Counted from the first letter of the stretch, positions 19,406 through 28,301 are shown. The stretch is DNA of 64,000 nt from Verrucomicrobiota bacterium (GCA_017301995.1 JAFLEH010000016.1:62001-126000), one strand, 5' to 3'. Notes: generated by a model from the sequence alone, not told the origin. Made by a program: numbers and translations.

Positions 19406-19627
19406 TCAGTCAAGTCTAACCTCCACGACATCCACCAACCGGGTGCGGCGGGTTGCTGGCAGAAAAACTGACAATTGTTGGTCACGGTAGTCGAATTTCA
19501 ATTCGCCTCCATCGCCCAGCAGACGAATGCGAACCGGTTTGCCAACTCCACCCAAGGTGAGGGTCTCCAACCGCTTTGCCATCGGTTGTCGGACCGGGTG
19601 TGGACACCGGAACTCCCCATCCGACAT
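19406..19627 (-). pseudogene. Fragment resembling the C-terminal domain of a GH29 alpha-L-fucosidase
   Basis: The 73-residue frame contains the stretch TLTLGGVGKPVRIRLLGDGG, then ELKFDYRDQQLSVFLP and a final strand VVEVRLD. This resembles the C-terminal beta-sandwich of alpha-L-fucosidases. No catalytic domain is present. Upstream, in another frame, a signal-peptide-like MRSCSKTTLAAIALVLNVGW lies at about 19,670. An internally deleted exported glycosidase gene is the simplest reading. Confidence 0.4.
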
Positions 19628-19771
19628 TCAAGACAAGCGCTATCGCGGCAAGTGTGGTTTTTGAGCAACTTCGCATGATGCTTCGGAATCGGCGCAGGGG
19701 GAGGACATGCATGACGGATGGCAGCGATGGTTTTGATTTTGGCGGCGGCCCTTGGACGATTGCCGAAAATC

Positions 19772-21409
19772 TCATTCGCTCCGGTGATTGAGGTTGAGTC
19801 GCAAGATGCGGCGCACCTCCTCGAACGCCGCCGGATCCTGGTGCGAGCTGTGGCCGGAGGGGACGATTTTCTCAGAGACCGCACCATCGAGATGGGAACT
19901 CCAGTAGGGCACCACACCATCGCTGGAATCCGGGCCGTCTCCTTTGCCGCGGTCGCCGATAATCGAGTGATAGATCACTCCCGGCGCGATCGGCAGTTTG
20001 TTGATCTCTCGTACGAAGCGGTTGTCGGGAGAAAGCGTGTCAATGCTGTTAGGCGCCCGGTCGAGCTTGATGGACGACGCGTCCGCCGTGATGATGGACG
20101 CGACCAAATTACGGGTATCGGTGAGGAAAGTGGGGATCCGGACGAGGCGTGCGAACTGGCGGGTGAGCCAGTGGTTGGCCATCTGCGATCCGCGGTGGGG
20201 CGCGGAGCAGAAAACCACCCGGTGGATATCCGGGCGGTTGTGAAAGATCAATGAGTCCTCGAGCAGCTTGCGGCTTTTTCCGGCGATTTTGGTGTCGGCC
20301 GGGGCGGTCCCGAACATCGCCCGCCAGATGGTATCACCCGCGTCGGTGACCATCAGTCGACTGATGATTCCGCCCATGCTGTGACCGACAAGCACAATGT
20401 CGCGATGGGCGGGAAAGACCTTGTTGAGGCGGATCAGTTCGTTTCTGAAAAGCGATGCCGAGTAGAAATACGGGTAGCCGCTGGGATAACTGAAGACCCA
20501 GAATTGGTAGTGCCGCCGTATTTCCGGATCCTGCATCAGGTTGTTATACATGGGCGCCCAGGTCACAGGAGTGGAATCGAGGCCATGGACAAAGATCACC
20601 GGAATCCGGTTGGGGTCGAATTTCTGGAGTCGGACGAGGCGGGCGGTATCCGCGTATTTTTGAGGATCAAGCAGGCGGGTCAAGCCCAGCTTGTCGGGAC
20701 GGGCGAGCGCGAGAAACATACTGATGGGTGCGGTGAAATTGGCAGCCAACACGGGATTGCGGCCGGCGATGGAGATCCGTTCCGTCTCGAGCGGGTCATG
20801 GAGTTCGAGGGTGGCGGTGGCCGCGTTTTCGAACCTCAGCACGGCGGTGAGCGCCTGGTGCGGTTGTTTGGCACCAAAGGTGCTGCTGGAATCCGGATTC
20901 ACGGGCGAGACCGCAACCAACGGTGCGCCGACCCCTTCTCGGGCGGCCTGGGTGTTGGCGAGACTGCCTTTGAAGGCCAGAGTGGCCACGCTTACAAAGT
21001 GGCGATCCTGCGCCGGTGCTCCTGGCTCCAATTTGCCCCGCAGGGTGCGCCCGCCGGCGCCGAGGGCAATGGTGCGGCCCCATGGCAGCGCATTTGCCTC
21101 GCCTAGCCGTTCCACCAGCAGGCCGACCGCTTGATTGTATATGCCCAGCGCGCCGTTTTCACCTGCGAGCGCATGCTGGCCGGCCAGTCTGGCGCTGTCA
21201 TAGAAATGGCCGCTGGCCACGAGCGGGTCCTTGGCGGCTTTGCCCGCTTCCAACTCGCGCAACGCATCGGACAGCGGGGAGACGACAAATTCACCGGCAG
21301 GCGGTTTGCAAACGATCTTCCTGAACGAGATCGGCGCGGAACAGGAAACGGCCGCCAGGGCGGCAAACAGACAGGTGACGCGCACGGCGCGCCGGAGGGG
21401 CGGGTACAT
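19772..21409 (-). CDS. Lipoprotein-type alpha/beta hydrolase
   Basis: The protein has 545 residues. The N-terminus MYPPLRRAVRVTCLFAALAAVSCSAP has a lipobox-like A-V-S-C. Residues ~270-480 form an alpha/beta-hydrolase core: strand and oxyanion region VIFVHGLDS, nucleophile elbow G-H-S-M-G-G, acid candidate in DSSDGVVPYWS, and final His in PSGHSSHQDP. It resembles lipase/esterase-type outer-membrane hydrolases; the substrate is unknown. The first ~260 residues are a family-specific region. It follows a possible small coupled ORF and the DUF502 gene on the same strand, suggesting an operon. Confidence 0.82.
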   Translation of the reverse strand: MYPPLRRAVRVTCLFAALAAVSCSAPISFRKIVCKPPAGEFVVSPLSDALRELEAGKAAKDPLVASGHFYDSARLAGQHALAGENGALGIYNQAVGLLVERLGEANALPWGRTIALGAGGRTLRGKLEPGAPAQDRHFVSVATLAFKGSLANTQAAREGVGAPLVAVSPVNPDSSSTFGAKQPHQALTAVLRFENAATATLELHDPLETERISIAGRNPVLAANFTAPISMFLALARPDKLGLTRLLDPQKYADTARLVRLQKFDPNRIPVIFVHGLDSTPVTWAPMYNNLMQDPEIRRHYQFWVFSYPSGYPYFYSASLFRNELIRLNKVFPAHRDIVLVGHSMGGIISRLMVTDAGDTIWRAMFGTAPADTKIAGKSRKLLEDSLIFHNRPDIHRVVFCSAPHRGSQMANHWLTRQFARLVRIPTFLTDTRNLVASIITADASSIKLDRAPNSIDTLSPDNRFVREINKLPIAPGVIYHSIIGDRGKGDGPDSSDGVVPYWSSHLDGAVSEKIVPSGHSSHQDPAAFEEVRRILRLNLNHRSE

Positions 21410-21424
21410 GGAGTTAGGGGATGG

Positions 21425-21607
21425 TTAGCGTGATGGATAGGGAATAACGGAAACGGTCCAGCCGAAAGCGGTTGGACCGGCGGCCGCGACACCCGAAAGG
21501 CGCCCGGCGAAACCGGCGACCTGCTCGGTCCAAGTGACATAATCGACCGGGGCAGACTCCTGCAACTCTCCGCTGGCGATTGGAGTTTGCGGTGATTTGA
21601 TTCTCAT
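21425..21607 (-). CDS. Possible small coupled ORF (60 aa)
   Basis: The ATG at 21607 overlaps the TGA of the DUF502 gene as ATGA, and the stop lies 15 bp before the hydrolase start, so the position fits an operon gene. The product MRIKSPQTPIASGELQESAP and onward (DYVTWTEQVAGFAGRL ... FGWTVSVIPYPSR) has no recognisable family. It may be real by context only. Confidence 0.4.
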   Translation of the reverse strand: MRIKSPQTPIASGELQESAPVDYVTWTEQVAGFAGRLSGVAAAGPTAFGWTVSVIPYPSR

Positions 21608-22215
21608 GATCGCAAGGCGATTGGATTTGGCTTTCTGGCAAGCCCTGCCAGCAATTCGCCGGAACCGGCTCCCCATTTGGAAATGCATTTCATCATCGTG
21701 GTCACCGGGACATCGATGGGATGAACCCGGCCGCTCGGCGTGATGAAGATCGAACCCGCCATCGGGGTGGGCACGGAAGGCATGAAGACGGTGCTGTTTC
21801 CATCCGCGTGGATATCAATCAGGAAGGCGGGCGCGAGGCAGCCGTCTTCCACTTCGATCAAGGCGGGCTTGAATCCGTCGCGTGCATCCATGTCGTGGAA
21901 CTGCCGGGCGATGTTGCGCAGCGACTGGTACCCGGGGACGCGGTTGAAGATGTTGTCGCCGATCGTCCTTCCGATCAGCCGGCCGAAGGTGGTGTGGACC
22001 AGAATGCCGACCAACAAGCAGAGCAGGATGAAGACGGCGGCGGCGATGATCTGCGGATGATTGACCCCCGGTGGCATCTCGGCTGCTAGCGGCTTGACCA
22101 GCACCCCGAGCTTTAGCAGCACCTTGATCAACAGCAGCACCGCAAGCCAGGCCGGCAGGACGATGAGGAGCCCGGTCACCAATGCGGATTTCAGTTGATC
22201 GAGAAGCCGTTTCAA
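21604..22215 (-). CDS. DUF502 family membrane protein
   Basis: The protein has 203 residues. Two N-terminal membrane segments (ALVTGLLIVLPAWLAVLLLI and IIAAAVFILLCLLVGILVHT) are followed by the DUF502 signature region: FNRVPGYQSLRNIARQF, FMPSVPTPMAGSIFITPSG, and V-P-V-T-T-M-M-K near the C-terminus. Length and layout are normal for the family, whose role is unknown. It ends in an ATGA overlap with a small downstream frame and starts 24 bp after the aquaporin stop. Confidence 0.9.
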   Translation of the reverse strand: MKRLLDQLKSALVTGLLIVLPAWLAVLLLIKVLLKLGVLVKPLAAEMPPGVNHPQIIAAAVFILLCLLVGILVHTTFGRLIGRTIGDNIFNRVPGYQSLRNIARQFHDMDARDGFKPALIEVEDGCLAPAFLIDIHADGNSTVFMPSVPTPMAGSIFITPSGRVHPIDVPVTTMMKCISKWGAGSGELLAGLARKPNPIALRS

Positions 22216-22239
22216 GGGGGGTGATGCCTTTCCGGTGGA

Positions 22240-22962
22240 TCAGGATTCCCTCTCGCCGGAGAGGATGGGGTAAACGACGCCCGCGAGAACCGCGCCGAGG
22301 ATGGGAGCGACCCAGAACAGCCAGAGCTGTTGGACCGCCCAGCCGCCGACAAAGAGTGCGGGGCCGGTGCTGCGGGCGGGATTTACCGAGAGATTGGTCA
22401 CCGGTATGCCGATCAGGTGGATGAGGGTGAGTCCCAGGCCGATGGCAATCGGGGCGAAGCCCTGCGGAGCGCGTTTGTCGGTGGCACCGAGGATGATTAG
22501 AAGAAAAAAGAAGGTAAGCACCACTTCGGCGACAAAGGCGGCGGTCATTGAATACCCGCCGGGCGAGTGCTCGCCGAAACCGTTTGAAGCGAAGCCGCCC
22601 TCGGTTGAGAAGCCGCCCTTTCCGCTGGCGATGAGGTAGAGCACGCCCGCTCCGGCAATGCCCCCGATGACCTGCGCGACAATGTAAGGCAAGACCTCCG
22701 ACTTCGGATGACGGCCGCCAGTGGCCAGGCCGATGGTGACGGCCGGATTCAAATGACATCCGGAAATGTGGCCGATCGCATAGGCCATGGTGAGCACGGT
22801 GAGGCCGAAGGCGAGCGAGACGCCGACGAAGCCGATGCCGAGGTTGACCGGCGAGTCGCCGCCGGAGAGGAACATGGCTGCCAAGACCGCGCTGCCGCAG
22901 CCTCCGAAGACGAGCCAGAAGGTGCCGAATGTCTCGGCGACAAGTTTGCTTTTCAGGTTCAT
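22240..22962 (-). CDS. aqpZ: Aquaporin Z
   Basis: The protein has 240 residues of the MIP family, with six predicted membrane helices and both half-helix motifs: H-L-N-P-A-V (residue ~66) and S-V-N-P-A-R-S (~192). The context around the second NPA and the short loops match water-selective AqpZ rather than glycerol facilitators. It moves water across the inner membrane. The start ATG overlaps the stop of the upstream HAD phosphatase gene (ATGA), so the two are translationally coupled. Confidence 0.93.
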   Translation of the reverse strand: MNLKSKLVAETFGTFWLVFGGCGSAVLAAMFLSGGDSPVNLGIGFVGVSLAFGLTVLTMAYAIGHISGCHLNPAVTIGLATGGRHPKSEVLPYIVAQVIGGIAGAGVLYLIASGKGGFSTEGGFASNGFGEHSPGGYSMTAAFVAEVVLTFFFLLIILGATDKRAPQGFAPIAIGLGLTLIHLIGIPVTNLSVNPARSTGPALFVGGWAVQQLWLFWVAPILGAVLAGVVYPILSGERES

Positions 22963-23951
22963 GGTTGTGATTGGGGTTGTTTGGGGTAAATCGTCTTCCA
23001 GTCCGCCTTCATGTCGGCCACGGTCCAGCCTCGTTTCGATGCTTCATCAAGGCCCTTGTCGAGCTTTCCGATGTGGCTGTCGCGGTCATAGGCCCATTCG
23101 CGATCAGTATCGGTGTGGTGGATGATCATGCCGAACCGGGGGCCGTTGCCGCCGGTGGTCCATTCGAGCATCTGGAAGTCGCCATCGGAATTTCCGAAAG
23201 CCATCACGGGGCGGCGGCCGATGTGCTGCTGGATGCCGACGGGTTTGCCTTCCTTGTCGTCGATGAAATTCAGCTCTGGCAAGCGGACGATGACCGGCTT
23301 ACCGTCGCGGATTTCGTATTTGGTCTTGATGCTGGAGCCGACGACTTGTTCGGGAGGCACGCCATAGACTTTTTCCGCCCACGGCCGCATGAATTCGATG
23401 CCGCCGCCCGAGACGATGAAGGTCTTGAAGCCGTTCGCGCGGAGGTAGGCCAGAACTTCGAGCATCGGCTGATAGACCATCTCCGTGTAAAGCCTGCCGG
23501 TCTTCGGATGCTTTGCGGTGCTGATCCAGTCGCTGACAATCTTTTCGAACTCCTCCGTGGTCATACCCGCGTGGGTGGCCATGGCCATCTCCAACAAGGC
23601 CTTCTCACCTCCGGCAAGCGCGGTTTTGATATCACCTTTCAACACGGAAGCGAACGGTTCCTGGTTCTTCCATTCCGGATGCTGAGGGGCGAGCGCCTTG
23701 ATCCGATCGAAGATGAAAAACGCCTGGAAATACATCGGTTGCTCGCTCCACAGCGTGCCGTCATTGTCGAAGACCGCAATGCGTTCCGGCACCGGAACGA
23801 AGTCCGCTGTGCCTTCCTTGGTGACTCTATCGACGAAAGCAGTGAGTGCCTGTTTCGGCGCAGTGTCGTTCCATGAGGGCAGTGGATCGGCGGCGGAGGC
23901 GCCAACCGCCAGCAGGGCGGATGCGATGTGGGTGATGAGGGCGTGTTGCAT
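22959..23951 (-). CDS. Secreted HAD-superfamily phosphatase
   Basis: The protein has 330 residues from ATG 23951, where MQHALITHIASALLAVGASA is a signal peptide. HAD motif I is F-D-N-D-G-T-L-W (residue ~60), motif II is IVSGGGIEF, and motif IV is A-F-G-N-S-D-G-D-F. This is the phosphoserine-phosphatase-like branch; the signal peptide implies periplasmic action. The substrate cannot be deduced. It is coupled to aqpZ by a 4-nt overlap. Confidence 0.85.
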   Translation of the reverse strand: MQHALITHIASALLAVGASAADPLPSWNDTAPKQALTAFVDRVTKEGTADFVPVPERIAVFDNDGTLWSEQPMYFQAFFIFDRIKALAPQHPEWKNQEPFASVLKGDIKTALAGGEKALLEMAMATHAGMTTEEFEKIVSDWISTAKHPKTGRLYTEMVYQPMLEVLAYLRANGFKTFIVSGGGIEFMRPWAEKVYGVPPEQVVGSSIKTKYEIRDGKPVIVRLPELNFIDDKEGKPVGIQQHIGRRPVMAFGNSDGDFQMLEWTTGGNGPRFGMIIHHTDTDREWAYDRDSHIGKLDKGLDEASKRGWTVADMKADWKTIYPKQPQSQP

Positions 23952-24008
23952 GGTGGGGAATTGGTGTCTTGGAAAAGGCGAATGCGTTGTCGTCAGGTCA
24001 ACTTTCAA

Positions 24009-24041
24009 GTCTTCTGTCTTCTGTCTCGCAGTCTTCTGTCT
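24009..24041. repeat. Heptad repeat GTCTTCT
   Basis: Imperfect tandem 7-mers (gtcttct, gtcttct, gtctcgca, gtcttct, gtctgag) sit between two minus-strand genes. It is one of several 7-bp repeat families in the window's intergenic DNA. Confidence 0.7.
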
Positions 24042-24055
24042 GAGCCGCAGGCTCG

Positions 24056-24832
24056 CTAGTCCATGGTGGCGCGCAATTCGGTCAACGCCTGGTCGAACGC
24101 GTCGATCCGGATCAGTCCGAGGCGGGGGTATTCGATGTCGAGGATGAAATAAATGGAGAGCGCCATGACGGCGGCGAAGCCGACAACATGCAGCGGACTC
24201 TGGCGATCCGACTTGGCCATGCCGAAACCGGCCAACAGCCCGCTGATCAACACGAGCACGCCAAGCATGCCAAAGACGGCGACCGGCGGATGCTGGCGCG
24301 ACGCGAGAAGACGGCTGTTGCCGAGATCGAACATTTCATTGGCCGGGGGCAGAACGGTCTGGGCGAGCGGCAGGCTGCGGTCGCGTTTCGTCGCCGCCAC
24401 CAGATGATCCCAGATCTCCTGTTGGATCGCGTTGAGCCTGGCAAGGCCTGCCGTGGCCGCTTGCCGATCGGAGGCATTCCGGGTGGTTTCCATCACTGTG
24501 TCAAGATATCGACGGAAACCGTCACGGGCAATGGAGCGGTCATCGTCGGGCAGCAGGTCGAGTCGCAGCCACGCGGTGCCGATGGCATTGACATGCTGGG
24601 TGATCAGATCGCGCCGCTCATGGAAGCGGTTCGCGGCTCCGGTGAAGGTGAAGGCAACGAGAAGGCCCATCAGGCCGAAGACCGAGCCATCAATGGCACT
24701 TAATCCGGCCTGCGCGTCATCTCCGGCCACGCGGGATCGCCGCCGGCCGATCATCCAGCCCAAGCGCAGGCAGCCCAGCAGGCCCGCGAAAAGAATCGCG
24801 GCAAAAGCCGCGGAAATCAGGATCTTGTCCAT
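24056..24832 (-). CDS. DUF4239-like (bestrophin-like) membrane protein
   Basis: The protein has 258 residues from ATG 24832. Helices are seen at ~5-25 and ~50-65 (GSVFGLMGLLVAFTFTGAAN), then a soluble middle with R-F-x-x-R-R and TAWLRLDLLP, and a C-terminal helix pair (VAVFGMLGVLVLISGLLAGF, VVGFAAVMALSIYFILDIEY) with the conserved I-E-Y-P-R-L-G near the end. This layout matches DUF4239 proteins, whose function is unknown. It sits between the arylsulfatase and the HAD gene on the same strand. Confidence 0.8.
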   Translation of the reverse strand: MDKILISAAFAAILFAGLLGCLRLGWMIGRRRSRVAGDDAQAGLSAIDGSVFGLMGLLVAFTFTGAANRFHERRDLITQHVNAIGTAWLRLDLLPDDDRSIARDGFRRYLDTVMETTRNASDRQAATAGLARLNAIQQEIWDHLVAATKRDRSLPLAQTVLPPANEMFDLGNSRLLASRQHPPVAVFGMLGVLVLISGLLAGFGMAKSDRQSPLHVVGFAAVMALSIYFILDIEYPRLGLIRIDAFDQALTELRATMD

Positions 24833-24895
24833 GGTCAGGTGCTGGGCATGGCGGGGCGGCCGATTCTCCGGAGCGCCCCGCCATGCCAATTTAAC

Positions 24896-26479
24896 TTACT
24901 CGCCGGCGGTGGTCATGCCCTTGATCTGCTTTTCAAGCGAATCGAGGCTCCAGTCACCCGGCTTCTGGCTGGGCGGGAATTCCTTCAAGGTCATGAGGAA
25001 CTTACTGGCCACTGCCTGCAGGGGAACGAGCACGAAGGCGCGGTCGATCATCCAGTCGTGGTAGGTGTTCGAGTTATGCTGTGACTTCTCGAAGGGATCG
25101 CGGCGCAGGTTGAACAGCAACGGCAGGCGCAGGTGGACGAACGGTTCGCGCCAGACATCGAGCTGCTCGGCGCGGTTTTCCAGATAGGTGGCTTTCCAAT
25201 CACCGACGCGGATGGCGACGACTTCGGCGGCGTCGTTCAGATAGATAAACTCGTTGCGCGGGGATTCCTTCGCCTTGCCGCTGAGGTAGTCGAGTAGGTT
25301 GTAGCCGTCGATGTGGTTCTTGTAGCTGCGGCCATTCAGCTCCGTGCCTTTGAGCAGCTTCTCCTTGATGTCCGGCGCGCCGGCGGCGGCGGCAAAGGTG
25401 GGAAGCCAGTCTTCGTGGGAAACAATTCCGTTGAGCGTGGTGCCGGCGGGAAAATGGTTAGGCCATTTGACGAAACAGGGCACGCGGAAGGCTCCCTCCC
25501 AGTTCGAATTCTTCTCACCGCGGAACGGGGTGGTGCCGGCGTCCGGCCAGGTGTTGTAGTGCGGTCCGTTGTCGGTGGAATACTGCACAATGGTATTGTC
25601 CGCGATGCCGAGGTCGTCAATGAGCTTGAGCAACTCGCCCACATGCATGTCATGCTCCACCATGCCGTCGCTGTATTCGTCCTGGCCGGAAAGGCCGATG
25701 TGTTCCTTTTTCACATGGGTTCGGAAGTGCATCCGCGTGCCGTTCCACCAGCAGAAGAAGGGTTTGCCCTCCTTGTTCATGCGGGTGATGAAGTCCTTGG
25801 CGGCGGCCACGGACTCGTCATCGATGGTTTCCATGCGCTTCTTGGTGAGCGGGCCGAGGTTCTCGATTTTCTGGCCGCCTTTGCCATCCGCCCAAGTGTG
25901 GAGCACGCCGCGCGGGCCAAAGGTTTCGAGGAAGGTCTTGCCATTCGCGAGCTTCATGTCCCGCGGATAATCGCGGTTTTCCGGCTCCTCCTCGGCATTG
26001 AGGTGATAGAGGCTGCCGAGGAACTCGTCGAAACCGTGCATGGTTGGCAAGTGCTCGTCGCGGTCGCCCTGGTGGTTCTTGCCGAACTGGCCGGTGGCGT
26101 AGCCCTGGCTTTTCAGCACAGTCGCCATGGTCACGTCGGTTTTCTGCCAGCCTTCCTTGGCACCGGGCATGCCGACTTTCGTCATGCCGGAGCGGACCGG
26201 GGCGGAGCCGCTAATGAAGGCGGCGCGTCCGGCGGTGCAGGACTGCTGGGCGTAGTAATCCGTGAAGCCGACGCCTTCCTTGGCGATGCGGTCAATGTTC
26301 GGCGTCTTATAGCCCATCATGCCGCGGTTGTTGTGGCTGATGTTCCAGGTGCCGATGTCGTCGCCCCAGATGACCAGGACGTTGGGTTTTTTGGCGCCTT
26401 CCTGAGCGAAGGCCGAGGCGGCCCCAAGGGCCAGGGTGGTGACGAGCAGTGCGCGCCAAGTTCGGTGTGTGGTTTTCAT
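24896..26479 (-). CDS. Secreted arylsulfatase
   Basis: The protein has 527 residues with a signal peptide (ALLVTTLALGAASAFA). Sulfatase features are the metal-binding VLVIWGDDIGTWNISHNNRG, the formylglycine-type site S-C-T-A-G-R-A-A-F (C-x-A-x-R instead of C-x-P-x-R), STDNGPHYNTWPDAG and the C-terminal basic region. Length is typical for one-domain arylsulfatases. It should hydrolyse sulfate esters in the periplasm after cysteine-to-formylglycine maturation. The regulator gene is immediately upstream on the same strand, and motif copy D lies between them, 172 bp before the start. Confidence 0.92.
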   Translation of the reverse strand: MKTTHRTWRALLVTTLALGAASAFAQEGAKKPNVLVIWGDDIGTWNISHNNRGMMGYKTPNIDRIAKEGVGFTDYYAQQSCTAGRAAFISGSAPVRSGMTKVGMPGAKEGWQKTDVTMATVLKSQGYATGQFGKNHQGDRDEHLPTMHGFDEFLGSLYHLNAEEEPENRDYPRDMKLANGKTFLETFGPRGVLHTWADGKGGQKIENLGPLTKKRMETIDDESVAAAKDFITRMNKEGKPFFCWWNGTRMHFRTHVKKEHIGLSGQDEYSDGMVEHDMHVGELLKLIDDLGIADNTIVQYSTDNGPHYNTWPDAGTTPFRGEKNSNWEGAFRVPCFVKWPNHFPAGTTLNGIVSHEDWLPTFAAAAGAPDIKEKLLKGTELNGRSYKNHIDGYNLLDYLSGKAKESPRNEFIYLNDAAEVVAIRVGDWKATYLENRAEQLDVWREPFVHLRLPLLFNLRRDPFEKSQHNSNTYHDWMIDRAFVLVPLQAVASKFLMTLKEFPPSQKPGDWSLDSLEKQIKGMTTAGE

Positions 26480-26650
26480 TGGTTGTTGGTTAGCGGTTGG
26501 TTTGCAGGGAAAGCGAAGGGGAATGAGAGCGCTGGATCAGGACAATTGGAGCTGGTCGAAAATCGCGCCATCGCTTGGTTGGGAATACCTATCGGATAGC
26601 GACAGGTGAATTGTCAGTATAGCACCCAAAACGACACGGGCAAAAAAAAG

Positions 26651-26672
26651 ATTGAAATAATTCTGTGTACAA
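26651..26672 (-). promoter_or_regulatory. Shared upstream motif, copy D
   Basis: On the minus strand this reads TTGTACACAGAATTATTTC then AAT, 3 nt shorter than copies A-C in its second half. It lies 172 bp upstream of the arylsulfatase and again has a T run before it. It links this sulfatase to the exported-protein island at 9-17.6 kb. Confidence 0.5.
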
Positions 26673-26715
26673 AAAATCCTCAGAACATGAGTTTCACTCC
26701 AACATGCAGCTCCAG

Positions 26716-27795
26716 TTAGCTGTTTCTTTCCCGAATGCTGCCACCATCCAGCCACTTGGGTTGCAGGATGAATGAACTTTGCTCGTTCTTCGGTGAGTCG
26801 ATCCAGCTTGCGATCTTATCGGCAAGCCTCAGCGGATCCAGATCGAACGAAGCGGGGATCGGATGGAACCAGGTGAGTTCGGATTGCTCGCCGAGCACCA
26901 CGAGCGAGAGATCGTCCGGCACCTTCAGCCCGAGTTCCATCAGAACGCCGAGACATGTCTGATAGACCCTCACATTGGCCAACACCAGCGCGTCAGGCCT
27001 CCTCGATCCAAAACGCCAATGCAGACCCTCCCGCCAGGCTTCAGGAACATTGCTGTGCCACTGGGGAAAATGGAGTTTGGGTTGAAACCCGACACCGTGC
27101 CGGGCGAACGCGTCAATCATCGCCCGCTCCATTTCCCCGACATAGGAGGGGCTGCGCACTCCAAGCGGAAAGCAGATGTCGCGATGGCCGGTAGCCAACA
27201 ATCGATCCAGCGCCATCGTCGCCATGGCGTCGGAGTCATAACCGACCGCGGGGATGGGAAAGCCCGAGGTATCGCCACCCAAAGCCAGAACGGGAACTCC
27301 GCACCCGCTTGCCCAATCCAAGGTATTCCGGGTTCCGGCGACCACAATGAGCGCGTCCGCTCCGGATGAGTCCAGCAATCGCTGCCAGCGCTTGACATTG
27401 GAGCGGCTCTGGTCGGCTTTGATGACCTGGTGGTCGATTATCCAATTCTTGGCGGCGGGTCGGTTGGCCAAGCTCGCGGCAATGACGGTGGAGATCATCA
27501 TCCGGCTCCCGAGTTTGCTGGACTCCAACATCAGAATCTTCCGCGCGGCAGCCTTCCCGGATCCGGTTCCAACATCATTCGCGACCCGGATTCGCCGCCG
27601 AGGACCGGCTTGAACCAGCATTCCCTTGGCCACCAGCGCGTTCAATGCGGGTTGGATGGACGTCCGGCTCACCCCAAGCATGGATTCCAAATCCCGAATC
27701 CCAGGCAACTGCGGCCCGAGTTCGCCCGCCTTGATCGCCGCCTCCAGGGCCGATTCGACCCGCTTTGACATTGGGATTTTCGATAGACGTTCCAT
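26716..27795 (-). CDS. GntR/LacI-type transcription regulator
   Basis: The ATG at 27795 gives 359 residues; an earlier TTG at 27825 is possible. Residues ~5-75 are a GntR winged helix (ALEAAIKAGELGPQLPGIRD, LGVSRTSIQPALNALVAKGM). Residues ~90-350 form a LacI-like ligand domain (GADALIVVAGTRN, VGYDSDAMATMALDRLLATG, PDALVLANVRVYQTCLGVL, VPDDLSLVVLGE). It likely senses a sugar or glycan product. Position directly before the arylsulfatase suggests control of that gene and perhaps of the other genes with the shared motif. Confidence 0.85.
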   Translation of the reverse strand: MERLSKIPMSKRVESALEAAIKAGELGPQLPGIRDLESMLGVSRTSIQPALNALVAKGMLVQAGPRRRIRVANDVGTGSGKAAARKILMLESSKLGSRMMISTVIAASLANRPAAKNWIIDHQVIKADQSRSNVKRWQRLLDSSGADALIVVAGTRNTLDWASGCGVPVLALGGDTSGFPIPAVGYDSDAMATMALDRLLATGHRDICFPLGVRSPSYVGEMERAMIDAFARHGVGFQPKLHFPQWHSNVPEAWREGLHWRFGSRRPDALVLANVRVYQTCLGVLMELGLKVPDDLSLVVLGEQSELTWFHPIPASFDLDPLRLADKIASWIDSPKNEQSSFILQPKWLDGGSIRERNS

Positions 27796-27907
27796 TCGCT
27801 CGATCGTATCAATTTCGGTTAGCAATCGGATTTGTTTCCAAGTCCGGGACCGGCGTCCGGCACAGGAGCGGCGGCTTGGAAAACGTAATCGGGGGTTCCT
27901 CTGATTT

Positions 27908-27946
27908 CCATGCCCATTTCGGAAGCGCGGATTTTACATTTTCTGA
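27908..27946 (+). promoter_or_regulatory. 39-bp conserved upstream box, copy 2
   Basis: This is 37/39 identical to 2628-2666. It lies about 110 bp upstream of the minus-strand GntR/LacI-type regulator, in the opposite orientation to that gene. The flanks do not match copy 1, so conservation is confined to the box. Confidence 0.45.
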
Positions 27947-28109
27947 CCATCGCCGGGCCTTGGCACCCGGAATGGTTCTGATCCGAGGATGGGCGCTGCC
28001 GAGGGAGTCCCTGTCGTTGCATCCGGCGTCCCGTGGGCCGCGCCGGGAGTCCGCGGATGCGCGGCGGGAGTGCCGCAGGGTTGCGGCGCGAGACCCGCGA
28101 CGCGTTGGA

Positions 28110-28215
28110 GGAGTCCGGATATGGGTTTGGGGCGTCCGGGAGAGGGTTTCAGGCGTCCGGATATTTGTCCGGGGAGTCCGGGAAGTTATCCGGGGAGTCC
28201 GGATACTTGGTGGCG
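28110..28215. repeat. Irregular GTCCGG-based direct repeats
   Basis: At least six occurrences of (g)agtccgg or gcgtccgg, spaced by roughly 15-25 nt, several continuing as ata or gga. No coding potential of its own is seen. Confidence 0.6.
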
Positions 28216-28273
28216 GACGCCTGATTCGTATGGATTCCGGATTGCGGTGGGATGGATATGGGCATAAAAAAGA

Positions 28274-28301
28274 GCCCGCCCACCTTTGCGGGTGGGCGGG
28301 C
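28274..28301 (-). terminator. Intrinsic terminator of the 28353-28739 gene
   Basis: A perfect 11-bp GC-rich stem (gcccgcccacc / ggtgggcgggc) with a 6-nt loop is followed on the minus strand by TCTTTTTTA. It lies about 50 bp after the stop of the upstream minus-strand gene. Confidence 0.85.

Noticed and set aside
9551..26672. TTATACACA/TTATGCACA sequences as DnaA boxes of a replication origin
   Set aside because: They occur singly, kilobases apart, each at a fixed place upstream of an exported-protein gene and embedded in a longer conserved block. There is no dnaA or AT-rich unwinding region.
28110..28215. CRISPR array
   Set aside because: Repeats are short and irregular, with no constant spacer size and no cas genes.
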